A DNA stretch of 43,303 nucleotides from Candidatus Rokuibacteriota bacterium (GCA_016184365.1 JACPCW010000102.1:1-43303), one strand, 5' to 3'. Positions 16,267 to 29,092 are shown, counted from the first letter of the stretch. The notes: generated from the sequence alone by a model not told the origin. Program-made: numbers and translations.

Positions 16267-17440
16267 TCAACGCGCACGCCGCTCGACGGACGTGACGACC
16301 GCGACGATCTCCGTGCCGAAATTCGCCGCGCGCCATCGCCGCACGCCGTCGACGGCCGCGAGCGCCTCGAGCGTGGTCGGCCCCGCGTCCGCGATCCCCG
16401 AGATGAGCCGGTTCGGCAGGAGCACGCCCGGATCGAGCGCGTGGCGCTCCGCGGCGTCCACGCGCCACTTCTTCAACACCTCGGCGCGTCGCGCGGCGGC
16501 GGGATTCCCCGGCGGACGGGCCGAGCGTCGGAGAACCGGCAACGCCTCGGGCGGCAGCGCGCGGCCGCGCGCGATCGCGTCGAGCAGCGTCGTGCCCCAG
16601 CGTCCGACGACGCGCGGCGTACAGCCCGGCACCTGCGCGAGCTCCGCGGGCGTCGCGGGAAGCGTCTGCGCGAGCTTCAGCAGCGTGTCCTCCCCGAGGA
16701 TCTTGAACGGCGGCCGATCGGCCGCGCGCGCCAGCGTCTCGCGCGTCTCGTACAGCTCGCGCAGCACGCCGAGCGCGGGCGGCGGCAGGTCGCGCGCGCC
16801 TTTGACGCGCAGAAACGCCTCGGGATCCACGAGGCGGTCCGGAATCTCCAGCGCCGCGAGCGCGGCGCACTCCTCCTCCACCCACGCGCGGCGGCCCATG
16901 GCGTCGAGCTCCTCGATCAGCCGCGTCTTCAACGTGAACAGGTGCTCCACGTCGGACGCGGCGTAGTCCTCCTGCACCGGCCTGAGCGGCCGCGCCGACC
17001 AGTCGTCCTTCTGGCGCGACGGCGGCAGCTCGACGCCGAGCCACTGGCCGAGCAGCGCGTCCAGCCCGAGCGCGCGCACGCCGAGGAAGCGCGCGGCGAT
17101 CGAGGTGTCGAACACCCGGCCGAACGTGAACCGGTAGCGGCGCTTGAGCTCGATCAGATCGTTGTCACCCGCGTGCAGGACGAGCGTGATCGCCGGATCG
17201 GCGAACACGGGGCCGAGCGCCGCGAGATTGTCGATCGCGATCGGGTCGACGAACGACACGGTCCCGTCCGGCTCCGCGATCTGCAGGAGCGCGAGCCGCG
17301 CCGGGTAATGATGCAGGCTGTCGCCTTCGGTGTCGACCGCGATCTCGCTGGACCGGGCGAGTCGTGCGGCGAGCGTGGCGAGCGCGGCTTCGGTCTGGAT
17401 GAACGGACGGGAGGGCGTCGCGAGACCCGGGCGCGCTAGC
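16267..17440 (-). CDS. rnd: Ribonuclease D
   Basis: About 390 aa. DEDD exonuclease domain: IAVDTEGDSL (DxE), DPIAIDNLAAL...VLHAGDNDLIEL, FDTSIAARFLG, and the closing YAASDVEHLF (D and Y/D). Two HRDC-like regions follow (KGARDLPPPALGVLREL; LPPEALPVLRRSAR). This is the architecture and near the length of RNase D, a 3'-5' exoribonuclease in tRNA and stable RNA maturation. The start is unresolved: in frame there is no ATG, GTG or TTG between the upstream gene and the first conserved residues (RPFIQTEAALATL), so the upper coordinate is approximate. It sits immediately after the SDR gene, with the conserved coding beginning about 30 nt past that gene's stop. Confidence 0.85.
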
Positions 17441-18242
17441 GCGTGAGCTCGAGGACCGCGCGCTCGATGCGCTGGAAGCGCTTGCGCAGCGGTTCGAGAC
17501 TTTCCTCGTGCGTGATGACGTAGAGCTGGCCCCCGCGGATCGCGCCGAGCGTCATCCGCGCGACGTGATCGGGCTCGAGCGTGCGGCCCATGAGCTCCAC
17601 CGCCGGGCCCGGCGACGGGGTGTCGTTCCGCAGTGACGCGGGGCGGTTCCGGTCGGACCTGCGGATCTGCGTCGCGACGCCGAGCGGACAGATGACCGAC
17701 ACGCCGATCCCGTACGGGCGCAGATCTTTCTGGAGCGTCTCGCTGAGCCCGACGACGGCGTACTTCGTCGTGTTGTACACGCCGAGGCCCTGGCTGGCGA
17801 TCAGGCCGGCCATCGAGGCGGTGTTCACGATGTGTCCGCCCTGCTTGCCGGCGATCATGCGCGGCACGAACGCTTCGATGCCGTGGATGACGCCCCAGAG
17901 GTTCACGCCGAGCGCCCACTGCCAGTCCCGGTGCGTCGCGGTCTCGAGGCCGCCCCAGAGCGCGACGCCGGCGTTGTTGCAGAGAACGTGGACGGCGCCC
18001 CAGGTGGAGAACGCGCGGTCGGCGAGCGCCTGGACCGAGGCGAGATCGGCGACGTCCGTGGCGACCGGGATGGCTTCCCCGCCGCGCGCGCGAATCCCGC
18101 CGGCGACGTCCTCGGCGGCGCGCGCATCGATGTCGGCGACGACGACCTTCGCGCGCTCGCGCGCGAAGGCTTCGGCGAGCGAGCGGCCGATGCCGCTGCC
18201 GCCGCCCGTTACGACGGCAATACGCCCTTCGAACCCTTCCAC
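17436..18242 (-). CDS. Short-chain dehydrogenase/reductase (SDR)
   Basis: 268 aa from ATG 18242-18240. Classical SDR signatures: TGGGSGIG dinucleotide motif (~residues 12-19), an acidic residue after the second strand (VVVADID), the NNAG structural motif, and catalytic Ser (NTASMAGL) and YxxxK (YNTTK). The D after strand 2 suggests NAD(H) preference. Substrate not predictable. It overlaps the end of the receiver gene by 34 nt and runs toward rnd. Confidence 0.88.
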   Translation of the reverse strand: MEGFEGRIAVVTGGGSGIGRSLAEAFARERAKVVVADIDARAAEDVAGGIRARGGEAIPVATDVADLASVQALADRAFSTWGAVHVLCNNAGVALWGGLETATHRDWQWALGVNLWGVIHGIEAFVPRMIAGKQGGHIVNTASMAGLIASQGLGVYNTTKYAVVGLSETLQKDLRPYGIGVSVICPLGVATQIRRSDRNRPASLRNDTPSPGPAVELMGRTLEPDHVARMTLGAIRGGQLYVITHEESLEPLRKRFQRIERAVLELTR

Positions 18243-18676
18243 AGCGGCGCCTCCCGCGCTCGATCGGAATCCGGACCGGGTCCGGGGTCGAGCAGCGGTC
18301 GGAGCACCGCTTCGAGACGATCCATGTCGGCGGGCTTTCTCAGGAACGCGGTGAAGCCGGCTGTCTCGGCCTTCATCAAGGTATCCGGGCTCATGTCACC
18401 CGTCAACGCGACGATGGCCACGCCCGCGGCCCGACCCGAGCGCGTGAGACGGTCGGCGAATTCGAAGCCGTGAATGCCGCGCAGCCGCAGGTCGAGCAGC
18501 ACGACGCGCGGCCGCGTGCGCAGCGCCAGCTCGAGACCGCCTTCGGCCGATTCGCTCATCAGCACGCGCGCATCGGGGAACACGGCGGTCAGGTATTCCG
18601 CGAGGGCCTGCCGCGTGTCGGTGTCGTCCTCGATGACGAGCAGCACCGGCGCGGTGGAGCCCGTGACGTCCATCAT
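18209..18676 (-). CDS. Single-domain response regulator (CheY-like receiver)
   Basis: About 155 aa from ATG 18676-18674 (a second ATG follows directly). Receiver hallmarks are present: acidic pocket VIEDDTD, phosphoacceptor in VVLLDLRLRGIHG, conserved Thr in IVALTGDMS, and Lys in FLRKPADM. No output domain; a Pro/Gly/Asp-rich tail of about 30 residues overlaps the start of the SDR gene. Such stand-alone receivers act through protein partners. No histidine kinase is adjacent. Confidence 0.85.
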   Translation of the reverse strand: MMDVTGSTAPVLLVIEDDTDTRQALAEYLTAVFPDARVLMSESAEGGLELALRTRPRVVLLDLRLRGIHGFEFADRLTRSGRAAGVAIVALTGDMSPDTLMKAETAGFTAFLRKPADMDRLEAVLRPLLDPGPGPDSDRAREAPLWKGSKGVLPS

Positions 18677-18681
18677 CGCCG

Positions 18682-19626
18682 TCAGGCCGTGGAGGCCAGC
18701 TCCACCCGGCCGAGCCACGCGGGACGCTTCCCCGCGCGGGCGAGCGACTTCATGATGCGATCGACGTTGCCCCAGTCGCTCCACTCGACGCTCTTCACGC
18801 GGATCGCGGCGAGCCGTTCGACCGCGACCGCCAGGACGCGGTCGGAGAAGTTCACTTCGGGAAGCACCCGGTAGAGCCGGTCCGCCTCGTCGAACTCGGC
18901 CGTCCGGCCGAGCGCCGCGCGCAGCGGCTCGAACGCCGCGAGAAGCCCGGGCAGCGCCGTCCGATACAGCGCGAGGAACGCCTGCGTCCACCCGACCATC
19001 ACGAAGCTGTTCCAGAGGCAGCCGCGCGCGAGCAGCGCTTCCGCGAGCCGTGCGGACGGCTTCTCCCAGAACCGGCGAATCGAGAACACCGGCTCGCCCT
19101 CGAGAGCGACCGGCATGGCGTGCGGCTCGATCCACCCGTATTCCGTCTCAGGACGATCGGCGTCCACGCCGAGCAGCACCACCAGGTCCGGCCGTTGCCG
19201 GACGATGTCGACGGCCCGGCTGACGTACGCCATGAACGCCTGGTCGTCCGCGACGTAGTGATCGGACGGCAGCATGGCGATCGGAACGTCCCCGGCGAGC
19301 TGCGCGATGTGCAGCAGCGGATACAGGATGCCGGGCGCGGTTCCGCGGTTCTGCGGCTGCACGACGAGCCGGCCGGGCGCGAGCTCGGCGTGAAGGTAGC
19401 GGTAATACGGCTCGTGCGACCGGCTGACGACCACCATCTGCCGGTCGAAGCGGGCGACCAGATCCGCGCGGCGGCGCGTCGCATCCAGCAGCGTCTCGCC
19501 GTCGAGAATCGGGCAGAACTGCTTCGGGCGTGCATCGCCGGCGATCTGCGTCGTCAGCGGCTTCAGTCGCACGCCGTCGCCGCTGGCGAGGACCATCGCC
19601 CAGGTTGATGTCGAGACCTGACCCAT
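18682..19626 (-). CDS. Sugar-1-phosphate nucleotidyltransferase, mannose-1-phosphate guanylyltransferase-like
   Basis: 314 aa from ATG 19626-19624, with GGGAGGGG just upstream. The nucleotide-binding signature reads MVLASGDGVRLKPLT, a variant of the usual LAGGxGxRLxPLT with Ser for the first Gly. KQFCPILDGETLLDAT, VVQPQNRGTAPGIL, MLPSDHYV and FWEKP fit GDP-mannose pyrophosphorylase-type enzymes, which make GDP-mannose for polysaccharides. No phosphomannose-isomerase extension. The enzyme is followed after a few bases by the receiver gene. GTP versus other NTP use is not certain from sequence. Confidence 0.78.
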   Translation of the reverse strand: MGQVSTSTWAMVLASGDGVRLKPLTTQIAGDARPKQFCPILDGETLLDATRRRADLVARFDRQMVVVSRSHEPYYRYLHAELAPGRLVVQPQNRGTAPGILYPLLHIAQLAGDVPIAMLPSDHYVADDQAFMAYVSRAVDIVRQRPDLVVLLGVDADRPETEYGWIEPHAMPVALEGEPVFSIRRFWEKPSARLAEALLARGCLWNSFVMVGWTQAFLALYRTALPGLLAAFEPLRAALGRTAEFDEADRLYRVLPEVNFSDRVLAVAVERLAAIRVKSVEWSDWGNVDRIMKSLARAGKRPAWLGRVELASTA

Positions 19627-19864
19627 GACCCCTCCCGAACCGCGGGCTGGACTTCTGCGCGGTGAGCGCACAGGGGGAATAGCAACTCCGATGCCGCGCA
19701 GGGGATCCGGCGAACGCTGTGAAGACGTGTAAGTTCGGAGGTTCGACCGCCGATCACGGAAAGAAACTTCCGGAGCAGCGGAGAAATCCAACCCATTCAT
19801 GGCAGGGCCCTCGGGTCAGGTACATCCCCGAGGACCCGGTGGACAACGCGGTAGATAAGGCGGG

Positions 19865-21064
19865 CTAAATCACGACCTTGCGCGAGCGGAGCTCGGCGAT
19901 CTGCGCGGTGTCCAGGCCGATCTCGCGGAGCACCTCGTCCGTGTGCTCGCCCCGCGCCGGGGCGTGCCGCCGGATGCCCGGCTCGATCTTCGAGAAGCCG
20001 ACCGGCATGCCGACGACCGGAATGTCGCCGAGCTTCGGGTGCTGCATGCGCCGGATCACCGTGCGCGTCTTCGTCTGCGGGTCGTTCAGCACCTGGTCGA
20101 CCGTGTTGACCGGCGTCGCCGGCACGCCGGCTTCTTCGAGGCGCTTCAGGAGCGGCTCGCGATCCTGCGCGCCGATCGCTTCCTCGACCCGCGCTTCGAG
20201 CTCCTGCCGGTGTCGCACGCGCTCCACGTTGACGGCAAAGCGCGGATCGTCGGCCATCCAGCCGAGGTCGAGCGCCCCCGCAAGGCGCTTCCACAGCCGG
20301 TCGTTCGCGCCCGCGATGAAGACCCACTGCCCGTCGCGGCACCGGAAGTTCCGGTACGGCGACAGCGACGGATGCGCCGAGCCGAGCGCCTTCGGCACCA
20401 GGTTCGCGAGCAGGTAGCCCTCGGCCTGGAAGTTCAGCAGCCCGATCGCCGTCTCGAGCAACGACGCGTCCACGCGCTGTGCGACGCCGGTGCGCGCGCG
20501 ATGGTGGATCGCGCTGACGACGCCGAGCGCGCAGAGGATGCCGGTCGTGAGATCGAGGAAGCTGACGCCGCATCGCACCGGCGCGCCGCCCGGCTCACCG
20601 GTGATCGACATGATCCCGGCGAAGGCCTGCATCAGCGCCTCGTAGCCGGCGCCGTCGGCGCGCGGTCCCGTGCGGCCGAAGGCCGAGACGGAGCAGTAGA
20701 TGAGCTGCGGGTTGATGGCGGAGAGCGCGTCGTACCCGAGACCGAACTCCTCCATGGTCCCGGTGCGGAAGTTCTCGATGACGACGTCGGCGTCGCGCAC
20801 GAGCCGGCGCACGATGTCGACGCCGTCCGGCGACTTCAGATCGACGCTGATCCCGCGCTTGTTGCGGTTGTTGACGAGATAGCCGGCCGCCTCGCCGTCC
20901 TTGTGCGGCGGCCACGTGCGCGATTCGTCGCCGACGTGCGGATCCTCGACCTTGATCACGTCCGCGCCGAGATCACCGAGCAGCGCGCCGCAGAACGGGC
21001 CCGCGAGCACGCGCGAGAGATCGACGACCCGTACACCGTCGAGCGGAAGCTGGGGCGTAGTCAT
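19865..21064 (-). CDS. CaiB/BaiF family (class III) CoA-transferase
   Basis: 399 aa from ATG 21064-21062. Diagnostic family blocks: GVRVVDLSRVLAGP at the N-terminus, GADVIKVE, NNRNKRGISVDLKS, ADVVIENFRTG, and the catalytic aspartate in VSFLDLTTGIL. These enzymes move CoA between acyl groups (formyl-, succinyl-, carnitinyl-CoA types); the specific acid cannot be read here. Length is typical. Transcribed divergently from metH across a 58-bp gap; a TATAGT box ends 9 nt before the start, so the message may be leaderless. Confidence 0.9.
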   Translation of the reverse strand: MTTPQLPLDGVRVVDLSRVLAGPFCGALLGDLGADVIKVEDPHVGDESRTWPPHKDGEAAGYLVNNRNKRGISVDLKSPDGVDIVRRLVRDADVVIENFRTGTMEEFGLGYDALSAINPQLIYCSVSAFGRTGPRADGAGYEALMQAFAGIMSITGEPGGAPVRCGVSFLDLTTGILCALGVVSAIHHRARTGVAQRVDASLLETAIGLLNFQAEGYLLANLVPKALGSAHPSLSPYRNFRCRDGQWVFIAGANDRLWKRLAGALDLGWMADDPRFAVNVERVRHRQELEARVEEAIGAQDREPLLKRLEEAGVPATPVNTVDQVLNDPQTKTRTVIRRMQHPKLGDIPVVGMPVGFSKIEPGIRRHAPARGEHTDEVLREIGLDTAQIAELRSRKVVI

Positions 21065-21073
21065 AGGCCTTGC

Positions 21074-21079
21074 ACTATA
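21074..21079 (-). promoter_or_regulatory. -10-like box of the CoA-transferase gene
   Basis: Minus-strand TATAGT at 21079-21074 leaves 9 nt before ATG 21064. No Shine-Dalgarno fits in the space. It shares the 58-bp divergent region with the metH promoter. Confidence 0.4.
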
Positions 21080-21110
21080 ACCGGACTCGGGGGTGCCTCG
21101 GCGAGTGCGC

Positions 21111-21116
21111 TAGTAT
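21111..21116 (+). promoter_or_regulatory. -10-like box of metH, leaderless arrangement
   Basis: TAGTAT at 21111-21116 leaves six bases before ATG 21123, so transcription would begin at or next to the start codon. The short gap excludes a cobalamin riboswitch between this gene and its neighbour. Confidence 0.45.
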
Positions 21117-21122
21117 CGGTCA

Positions 21123-24535
<3,413 letters not shown>

Positions 24536-24539
<4 letters not shown>

Positions 24540-26593
24540 GGGCCGCGCTCGCACGCCACTGGCGCTCGCGCGGGGCTCACGGCAGCCGCGTCGCGAGCTT
24601 CCTCATCGCGCTCGTCATCGCGGTGCTCATGCTCGCCGCGTGGTACAGCTCGCCGACGCTGCTGATCGGCGCCGACCAGGCGCTCTACGACCAGCACCTG
24701 CGGATCCGCGGCCCCCGGCCCGGCCACGAGGCGGTCGCGATCGTCGCGATCGACGAGCCGAGCCTGCGCGCGATCGGCCGGTGGCCCTGGCCGCGCAGCG
24801 TGCTCGCCGACCTGATCACGAAGCTCACCGAGGCCGGCGTCGCGGCGATCGGGGTGGATATCATCCTCAACGAGCCCGAGCAGAGCGGCGAGCTGCGCGC
24901 GGCGCGCATCCTCCGCGAACGTCTCGGCGCCCGCGCGGACGCGGCGACCGTGCGCGAGATCGATGCGCTCATGCGCGCCTCGGATCGCGACGCGCTCCTG
25001 GCCGACGCGATCCGGGCGAGCGATCGCGTCGTGCTGCCGAGCGTCTTCGACCTCGCTCCACCGCCGCCGGCGGCGCCGGAGCGGCAGGGCCAGCCATACA
25101 AGTCGGCGATCACGTCGTTCTTCCATTACGACGACCGCGGATTCTTTCCGCCGCCGAGCTCGCGGGCCGCCGGCGTGCCGATTCCGCCGCTGCTCGAGGC
25201 GGCGAAGTCGCTGGGCCACGTCAACATGATGGCCGACTTCGACGGCGTGACGCGGTGGGAGGCGCTCGTCGTCGAGTATCGCGGCTACTACTACCCGAGC
25301 CTCGCGCTCGAGACCGTCCGGGTCGCCGCGGGGCTCGAGCCGTCCGCGCTGAAGATCGACTTCGGCCGGAGCGTCCAGCTGCAGGATTACGAGATCGCGG
25401 TCGACTGGCAGGCGCGGGCGCTCATCAACTACGCGGGCGGCACGCACTCGTTCGCGCACCACTCCGCCGCCGCCGTGCTCGCCGGTCGCGTGCCCGCCGA
25501 CCAGCTGCGCGACCGGATCGTGTTCATCGGCGCCACCGCCGAGGGCGTCTACGATCTCCGCGTCACCCCGTTCTCCTCGACGCTGCCCGGAGTGGAGAAG
25601 CACGCGAACGTCGCCGCGAACCTCATCGAGCGTCGCTTCGTGCACCGGACGGTCTGGGCCGAGATCTTCGAGGCGGGCTCGACGTTCCTGCTGCCGTTGT
25701 GGCTGGGGCTGCTCCTGCCGCGGCTCCGCCCCTTGCCGAGCCTCGGCGCCGCGCTCCTCATCCAGGCCGCGCTCGCCGTCGGCGTCCACGTCGCGTTCCG
25801 TCAGGGCGCCTGGGTGCCGATCGCGTTTCCGAGCGTCGCGATCGGCCTGACGTTCGTCGTGGTGACCGTGTACCGGTTCCTCACCGAGGAGCGGCAGCGG
25901 ATGTGGACGAAGCGCGCGTTCGCGCAGTACGTGAGCCCGGAAGTGGTCGAGCGCATCATCGCGGATCCGGGCGCGCTGCAGTTCGGCGGCGAGCTCCGCG
26001 ACCTGAGCGTGCTCTTCGCGGACATCCGCGGCTTCACGACCTACACGGAGTCCCATGACCCGCACGACGTCGTGGCGCGGCTGCGCGAGCACCTGACCGC
26101 GATGACGAACATCATCATCGAAGAGCGCGGCACGCTCGACAAGTACATCGGCGACGCGGTCATGGCGGTCTTCGGCGCGCCGATTCCGCTGCCGGACCAC
26201 GCGGTCCGGGCCTGCCGCGCGGCGCTCCGGATGATCGAGGAAACCGAGCGCCAGGCGAAGCGGTGGGAAGAGGCCGGCACGGAGCCGTTCTTCATCGGCG
26301 TCGGCGTGAACAGCGGCCCCATGGTCGTCGGCAACCTCGGGTCCGAGCAGCTCTTCAGCTACACCGTCGTCGGCGACGAGGTGAACCTCGGCGCGCGGCT
26401 CGAGGCGCTCACGCGCGAGAAGAAGCCCGCGCGCTGGATTCTCATCAGCGAATCGACCTACGAGGCGGCACGCGACGCCATCGACGCGCGGCCGCTCGGG
26501 GAGGTCATGGTCAAGGGCAAGACCCGCGCCGTGACGATCTACGAGCTGCTCGCGATGAAGCCGGCGCCCGCGTCTTCCGCGGTCACCCCGTAG
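24536..26593 (+). CDS. CHASE2-domain class III adenylate/guanylate cyclase
   Basis: 685 aa. Membrane segment near residues 20-42, then an extracytoplasmic CHASE2 sensor (DQALYDQHLRIRGPRP, AIDEPSLRAIGRWPW, GVDIILNEPE, FSSTLPGVEKHANVAANLI), a cluster of three transmembrane segments around 385-455, and a C-terminal cyclase domain. Metal aspartates occur in VLFADIRGFTTYTE and YIGDAVMAVFGAP; VVGDEVNLGARLEALT is conserved. It likely makes a cyclic nucleotide in response to an envelope signal. Start ATG 24536 overlaps the metH stop, so it is expressed with methionine synthase; a functional link is not evident. The stop is immediately followed by a 34-bp inverted repeat. Confidence 0.9.
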
Positions 26594-26736
26594 GGCGAGG
26601 GGGGCGGGGGTTCCTCCGGAATTCCGCGCTCGCTTCGCGCGCTCGCCGTAGCCACCGCAGGGCATCACACCACGCTGCGTCCGTTCGCTGGTCGAAGCCA
26701 AACGGAATTCCGGAGGAACCCCCGCCCCCCTCGCCC
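26593..26736. repeat. Perfect 34-bp inverted repeat with 76-nt spacer (MITE-like or terminator)
   Basis: Arms at 26593-26626 and 26703-26736 are exact reverse complements (beginning GGGCGAGGGGGGCGGGGG). The heptamer CACCCCG occurs at 26584-26590 and again at 26736-26742, a possible target duplication, though the right copy shares one base with the arm. No coding frame inside. Its place directly at the cyclase stop would also make it a strong transcription-blocking structure. Confidence 0.8.
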
Positions 26737-26943
26737 ACCCCGCCGCCGCGCGCCGAACACGAAGCACCACCGGCACGATTCACATTGCGCGGCTCGCGTT
26801 CACATCTCGGGACTCGGCGGTCCGAGCGCGGGCTTTGCCCGCGCAACTTCGAGCGATGACTAGGCGCTAACGGCGAGCATCAGCGAGCGCCGTCGGGCGG
26901 TGGGGGGTTGGGGGGGAGCGGCAAGACGCTCCCCCCATCTCAG
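26737..26943. other. Intergenic region between the cyclase and cytochrome genes
   Basis: Together with the inverted repeat, 26594-26943 is 350 bp without a gene. Apart from that repeat and the hairpin repeat at 26883-26936 I see nothing recognisable. The flanking genes converge on it. Confidence 0.5.
26883..26936. repeat. Hairpin repeat copy B, candidate terminator
   Basis: GCGAGCG box, G-runs, then a perfect 10-bp stem: GGGGGGAGCG (26911-26920) and CGCTCCCCCC (26927-26936) with loop GCAAGA. It lies 7 nt past the stop of the minus-strand cytochrome gene. No T-run follows. The loop differs from the CATGTC type of the other family members. Confidence 0.65.
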
Positions 26944-27867
26944 TCAATGATGGCAGGTGACGCAGTCCAGGGGCGCTTTCGTGTTCTTCTTCCTGTTGTA
27001 GTCCCGGTGACAGTCGATGCACCAGCCCATCGTCAGCGGTGGCGCACCCCTGCGGAAGCCGACCAGGGAGAGGAGATCCTGCCGGAGATTGCGGCCGGTG
27101 TCCGCGCCGACGACGCGCATCCGCTCGATCGGGCCGTGACACGTCTGGCACTCGACGCCCACACGCACGTGCGCCTTGTGCGGGAAGTACGTGAACTCCG
27201 GGATCTTGAACACGCGCACCCACGGGATCGCTTCGCGACGCTGGTAGTAGTCGTGGATCTTGCGGATCTCCGGATTGTCCGTCGCGCCGATGATCTTGTG
27301 ACAGCCCATGCAGCGCTCGACGGACGGCAGGCCCGCGTACTCCGAGCGGCGGGCATCGGAGTGACAGTGCTGACACGCGATCTGGAACGAGCCCGCATGA
27401 ATGACGTGGCTGAAGAAGATCGGCTGCGTCGGCGCGCCGGGGACGGTCACGAGCGGACGCGCCATCGACGGTGAAAACGCCGGCTGCGCCAGCGTGCGCA
27501 TGAACACGACGAGCTGCCGGATCTGCTCCGCGCCGAGATACGCGCCGAAGCCCGGCATCGTCGGTGCGAGACCCTCCGCCGGTCCGCCGCGCTCGACGAC
27601 GTTCACCAGGAACTCGTCGGGCAGCGCGTTCATCAGGCGACCGTCGGTCAGATCGGCGGGCTTCGTCGCGAGGCCGGCCGCGGACGGGCCATCGCCGCGA
27701 CCGGACGTGCCGTGACACGTCGCGCAGTACTGGGTATAGACCGCGCGGCCGGTCTTGACGTCCTGATCAGCGGGCGACGCGGCGAGCACGCGCCAGAGCG
27801 TTCCGCCGCCGATCACCAGCGTCGTGACGACCGCGCCGAGCGAGAGCCAGCGCACCAGCGCGTTCAT
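26944..27867 (-). CDS. Six-heme cytochrome: class I cytochrome c fused to a multiheme c7-like domain
   Basis: 307 aa from ATG 27867-27865, with one N-terminal signal/anchor (LSLGAVVTTLVIGGGTLW). A class I cytochrome c domain carries CATCH at residues 48-52, with a likely Met ligand in PTMPGFGAYL. A second part has five further CxxCH sites: CQHCH, CMGCH, CQTCH, CIDCH and CVTCH, with probable distal histidines in FFSHVIHAG and FPHKAHVRV. The second part resembles cytochrome c7/ActA-like multiheme units of quinol-oxidising complexes. It acts in the periplasm in electron transfer; redox partners are not in the window. It ends next to the hairpin repeat at 26883-26936 and lies 14 nt downstream of the MlaA-like gene. 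Confidence 0.85.
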   Translation of the reverse strand: MNALVRWLSLGAVVTTLVIGGGTLWRVLAASPADQDVKTGRAVYTQYCATCHGTSGRGDGPSAAGLATKPADLTDGRLMNALPDEFLVNVVERGGPAEGLAPTMPGFGAYLGAEQIRQLVVFMRTLAQPAFSPSMARPLVTVPGAPTQPIFFSHVIHAGSFQIACQHCHSDARRSEYAGLPSVERCMGCHKIIGATDNPEIRKIHDYYQRREAIPWVRVFKIPEFTYFPHKAHVRVGVECQTCHGPIERMRVVGADTGRNLRQDLLSLVGFRRGAPPLTMGWCIDCHRDYNRKKNTKAPLDCVTCHH

Positions 27868-27881
27868 TCGCCCGCCGCGAC

Positions 27882-28949
27882 CTACTCCTTGATGAGGTTG
27901 CGACGACGCTCCAGGTACGCGTGCCGAACGGCGCTGTACATGTCGACGACGGTTTCCTCGAAGCCCTGGTAGAGCTCGAGGTTCAGCGACCGGTCGTTCA
28001 CCAGCTCTCCGGCGTCGACCGCCCACGAGACCCAGGCGTCGTCGACGTACCCGCCCGGGTCGGTGAAGACGTCGGTGACGTCCGAGCCCGGCAGGATGTA
28101 CCGCAGCGGGTGGAGGAAGCCGTCCACGAGCTTCCCGAGGAAGTCACGCACCGTCGAGGGCGGATAGAACGGCAGGACGAGATACGGCCCCGGACCGACC
28201 CCGTAGAATCCGAGCGTCTGCCCGAAGTCTTCCCGGCTCTTTTCGATCTCCGCGGCCTTCGCCATGTCGAACAGCCCGCCGATGCCGACGGTCGTGTTCA
28301 GCATGAACCGCGACAGCTCGCGCACCGCGCCGTCCCACTTGCCCTGCAGCAGGCTGTTGACCATGCGCTTGATGGATTCGAGGTTGTCGAAGCCGTTCGC
28401 GAGCATGCGCTGGACTTCGTCCGGCACGACCTTGTCGTAGGCCTGGGCGACGGGCTTGAAGATGTAGCGGTCCAGCTTGCGGTTGAAGTCGAACATCGAC
28501 TCGTTGAACGGCTCCCAGGGGTCGTACTCCTCGACGTCGTACTCGTCCTGGCCGCGCGGGCCGCGCGCCGGCGGCGGCGCGCTCGGCGCCTGCGCCACGA
28601 CGACGGGCGCGTCGTCCACACCCGAAGCGTCCGCGGCGGCGACGTCTGCGGTGAGCGCAATCGCGCCGTCCTCGGGGTCGACGACCTCGTCGCGTGACGC
28701 CGGCTCCGCGCCGGGCGGCACGTCCGCGAGCGCGGGGTCGAACGGCAGCGGCGCGATGGCGGCTGGCGGATCGACGGCCGGCGTGGCGAGCGTGTGCGCG
28801 GCGGACGGCACCACGACCTGGGGCGCGTCGGCGGACGCCGACTTCAACACCCGCGACATGGTGCCGCAGCCGGTCAGGGCAACTACGGCGAAGACGAAGA
28901 GAAGGACGAACGGCAGCCGACGTCGAACCACCACGGTCGAAGGACGCAA
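27882..28949 (-). CDS. mlaA: MlaA-family outer-membrane phospholipid-transport lipoprotein
   Basis: 355 aa. Type II signal peptide with lipobox LTGC (Cys ~28). A long Ala/Pro/Asp-rich linker (~30-140) precedes the MlaA (VacJ) domain: EYDPWEPFNESMFDFNRKLD, VPDEVQRMLANGFDNL, NTTVGIGGLFDMA and SREDFGQTLGFYGVGPGPYLVLP. MlaA sits in the outer membrane and removes mislocalised phospholipids from its outer leaflet with the MlaFEDB/C system, which is not in this window. The linker makes the protein about 100 residues longer than the common form. The presence of the gene supports a diderm host. Confidence 0.93.
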   Translation of the reverse strand: MRPSTVVVRRRLPFVLLFVFAVVALTGCGTMSRVLKSASADAPQVVVPSAAHTLATPAVDPPAAIAPLPFDPALADVPPGAEPASRDEVVDPEDGAIALTADVAAADASGVDDAPVVVAQAPSAPPPARGPRGQDEYDVEEYDPWEPFNESMFDFNRKLDRYIFKPVAQAYDKVVPDEVQRMLANGFDNLESIKRMVNSLLQGKWDGAVRELSRFMLNTTVGIGGLFDMAKAAEIEKSREDFGQTLGFYGVGPGPYLVLPFYPPSTVRDFLGKLVDGFLHPLRYILPGSDVTDVFTDPGGYVDDAWVSWAVDAGELVNDRSLNLELYQGFEETVVDMYSAVRHAYLERRRNLIKE

Positions 28950-29062
28950 CGCGGAGCGCCTCCCCTAGTGCAAGCGTTCCCCCGCGACGTCCGAGGGTCG
29001 CCCAACTATATCGGAAATCGCCGCCGGCCTCGGCCCGGAAATGCGCCGGACACGTTCCAACA

Positions 29063-29092
29063 TTGTGTCAGGCCGCTCGAAAGCGGTATGGT
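29063..29092 (+). promoter_or_regulatory. Candidate promoter of the 80-aa gene
   Basis: TTGTGT at 29063-29068 and TATGGT at 29087-29092 are separated by 18 nt, 47 nt before ATG 29140. The spacer contains CCGCT...AGCGG. Match quality is moderate. Confidence 0.3.

Noticed and set aside
18209..18242. Overlap of receiver and SDR genes as a fusion
   Set aside because: The frames differ and both have proper starts and stops; it is an ordinary 34-nt overlap.
21065..21122. Cobalamin riboswitch before metH
   Set aside because: Only 58 bp separate the divergent start codons and a -10-like box is 6 nt before the ATG; there is no room.
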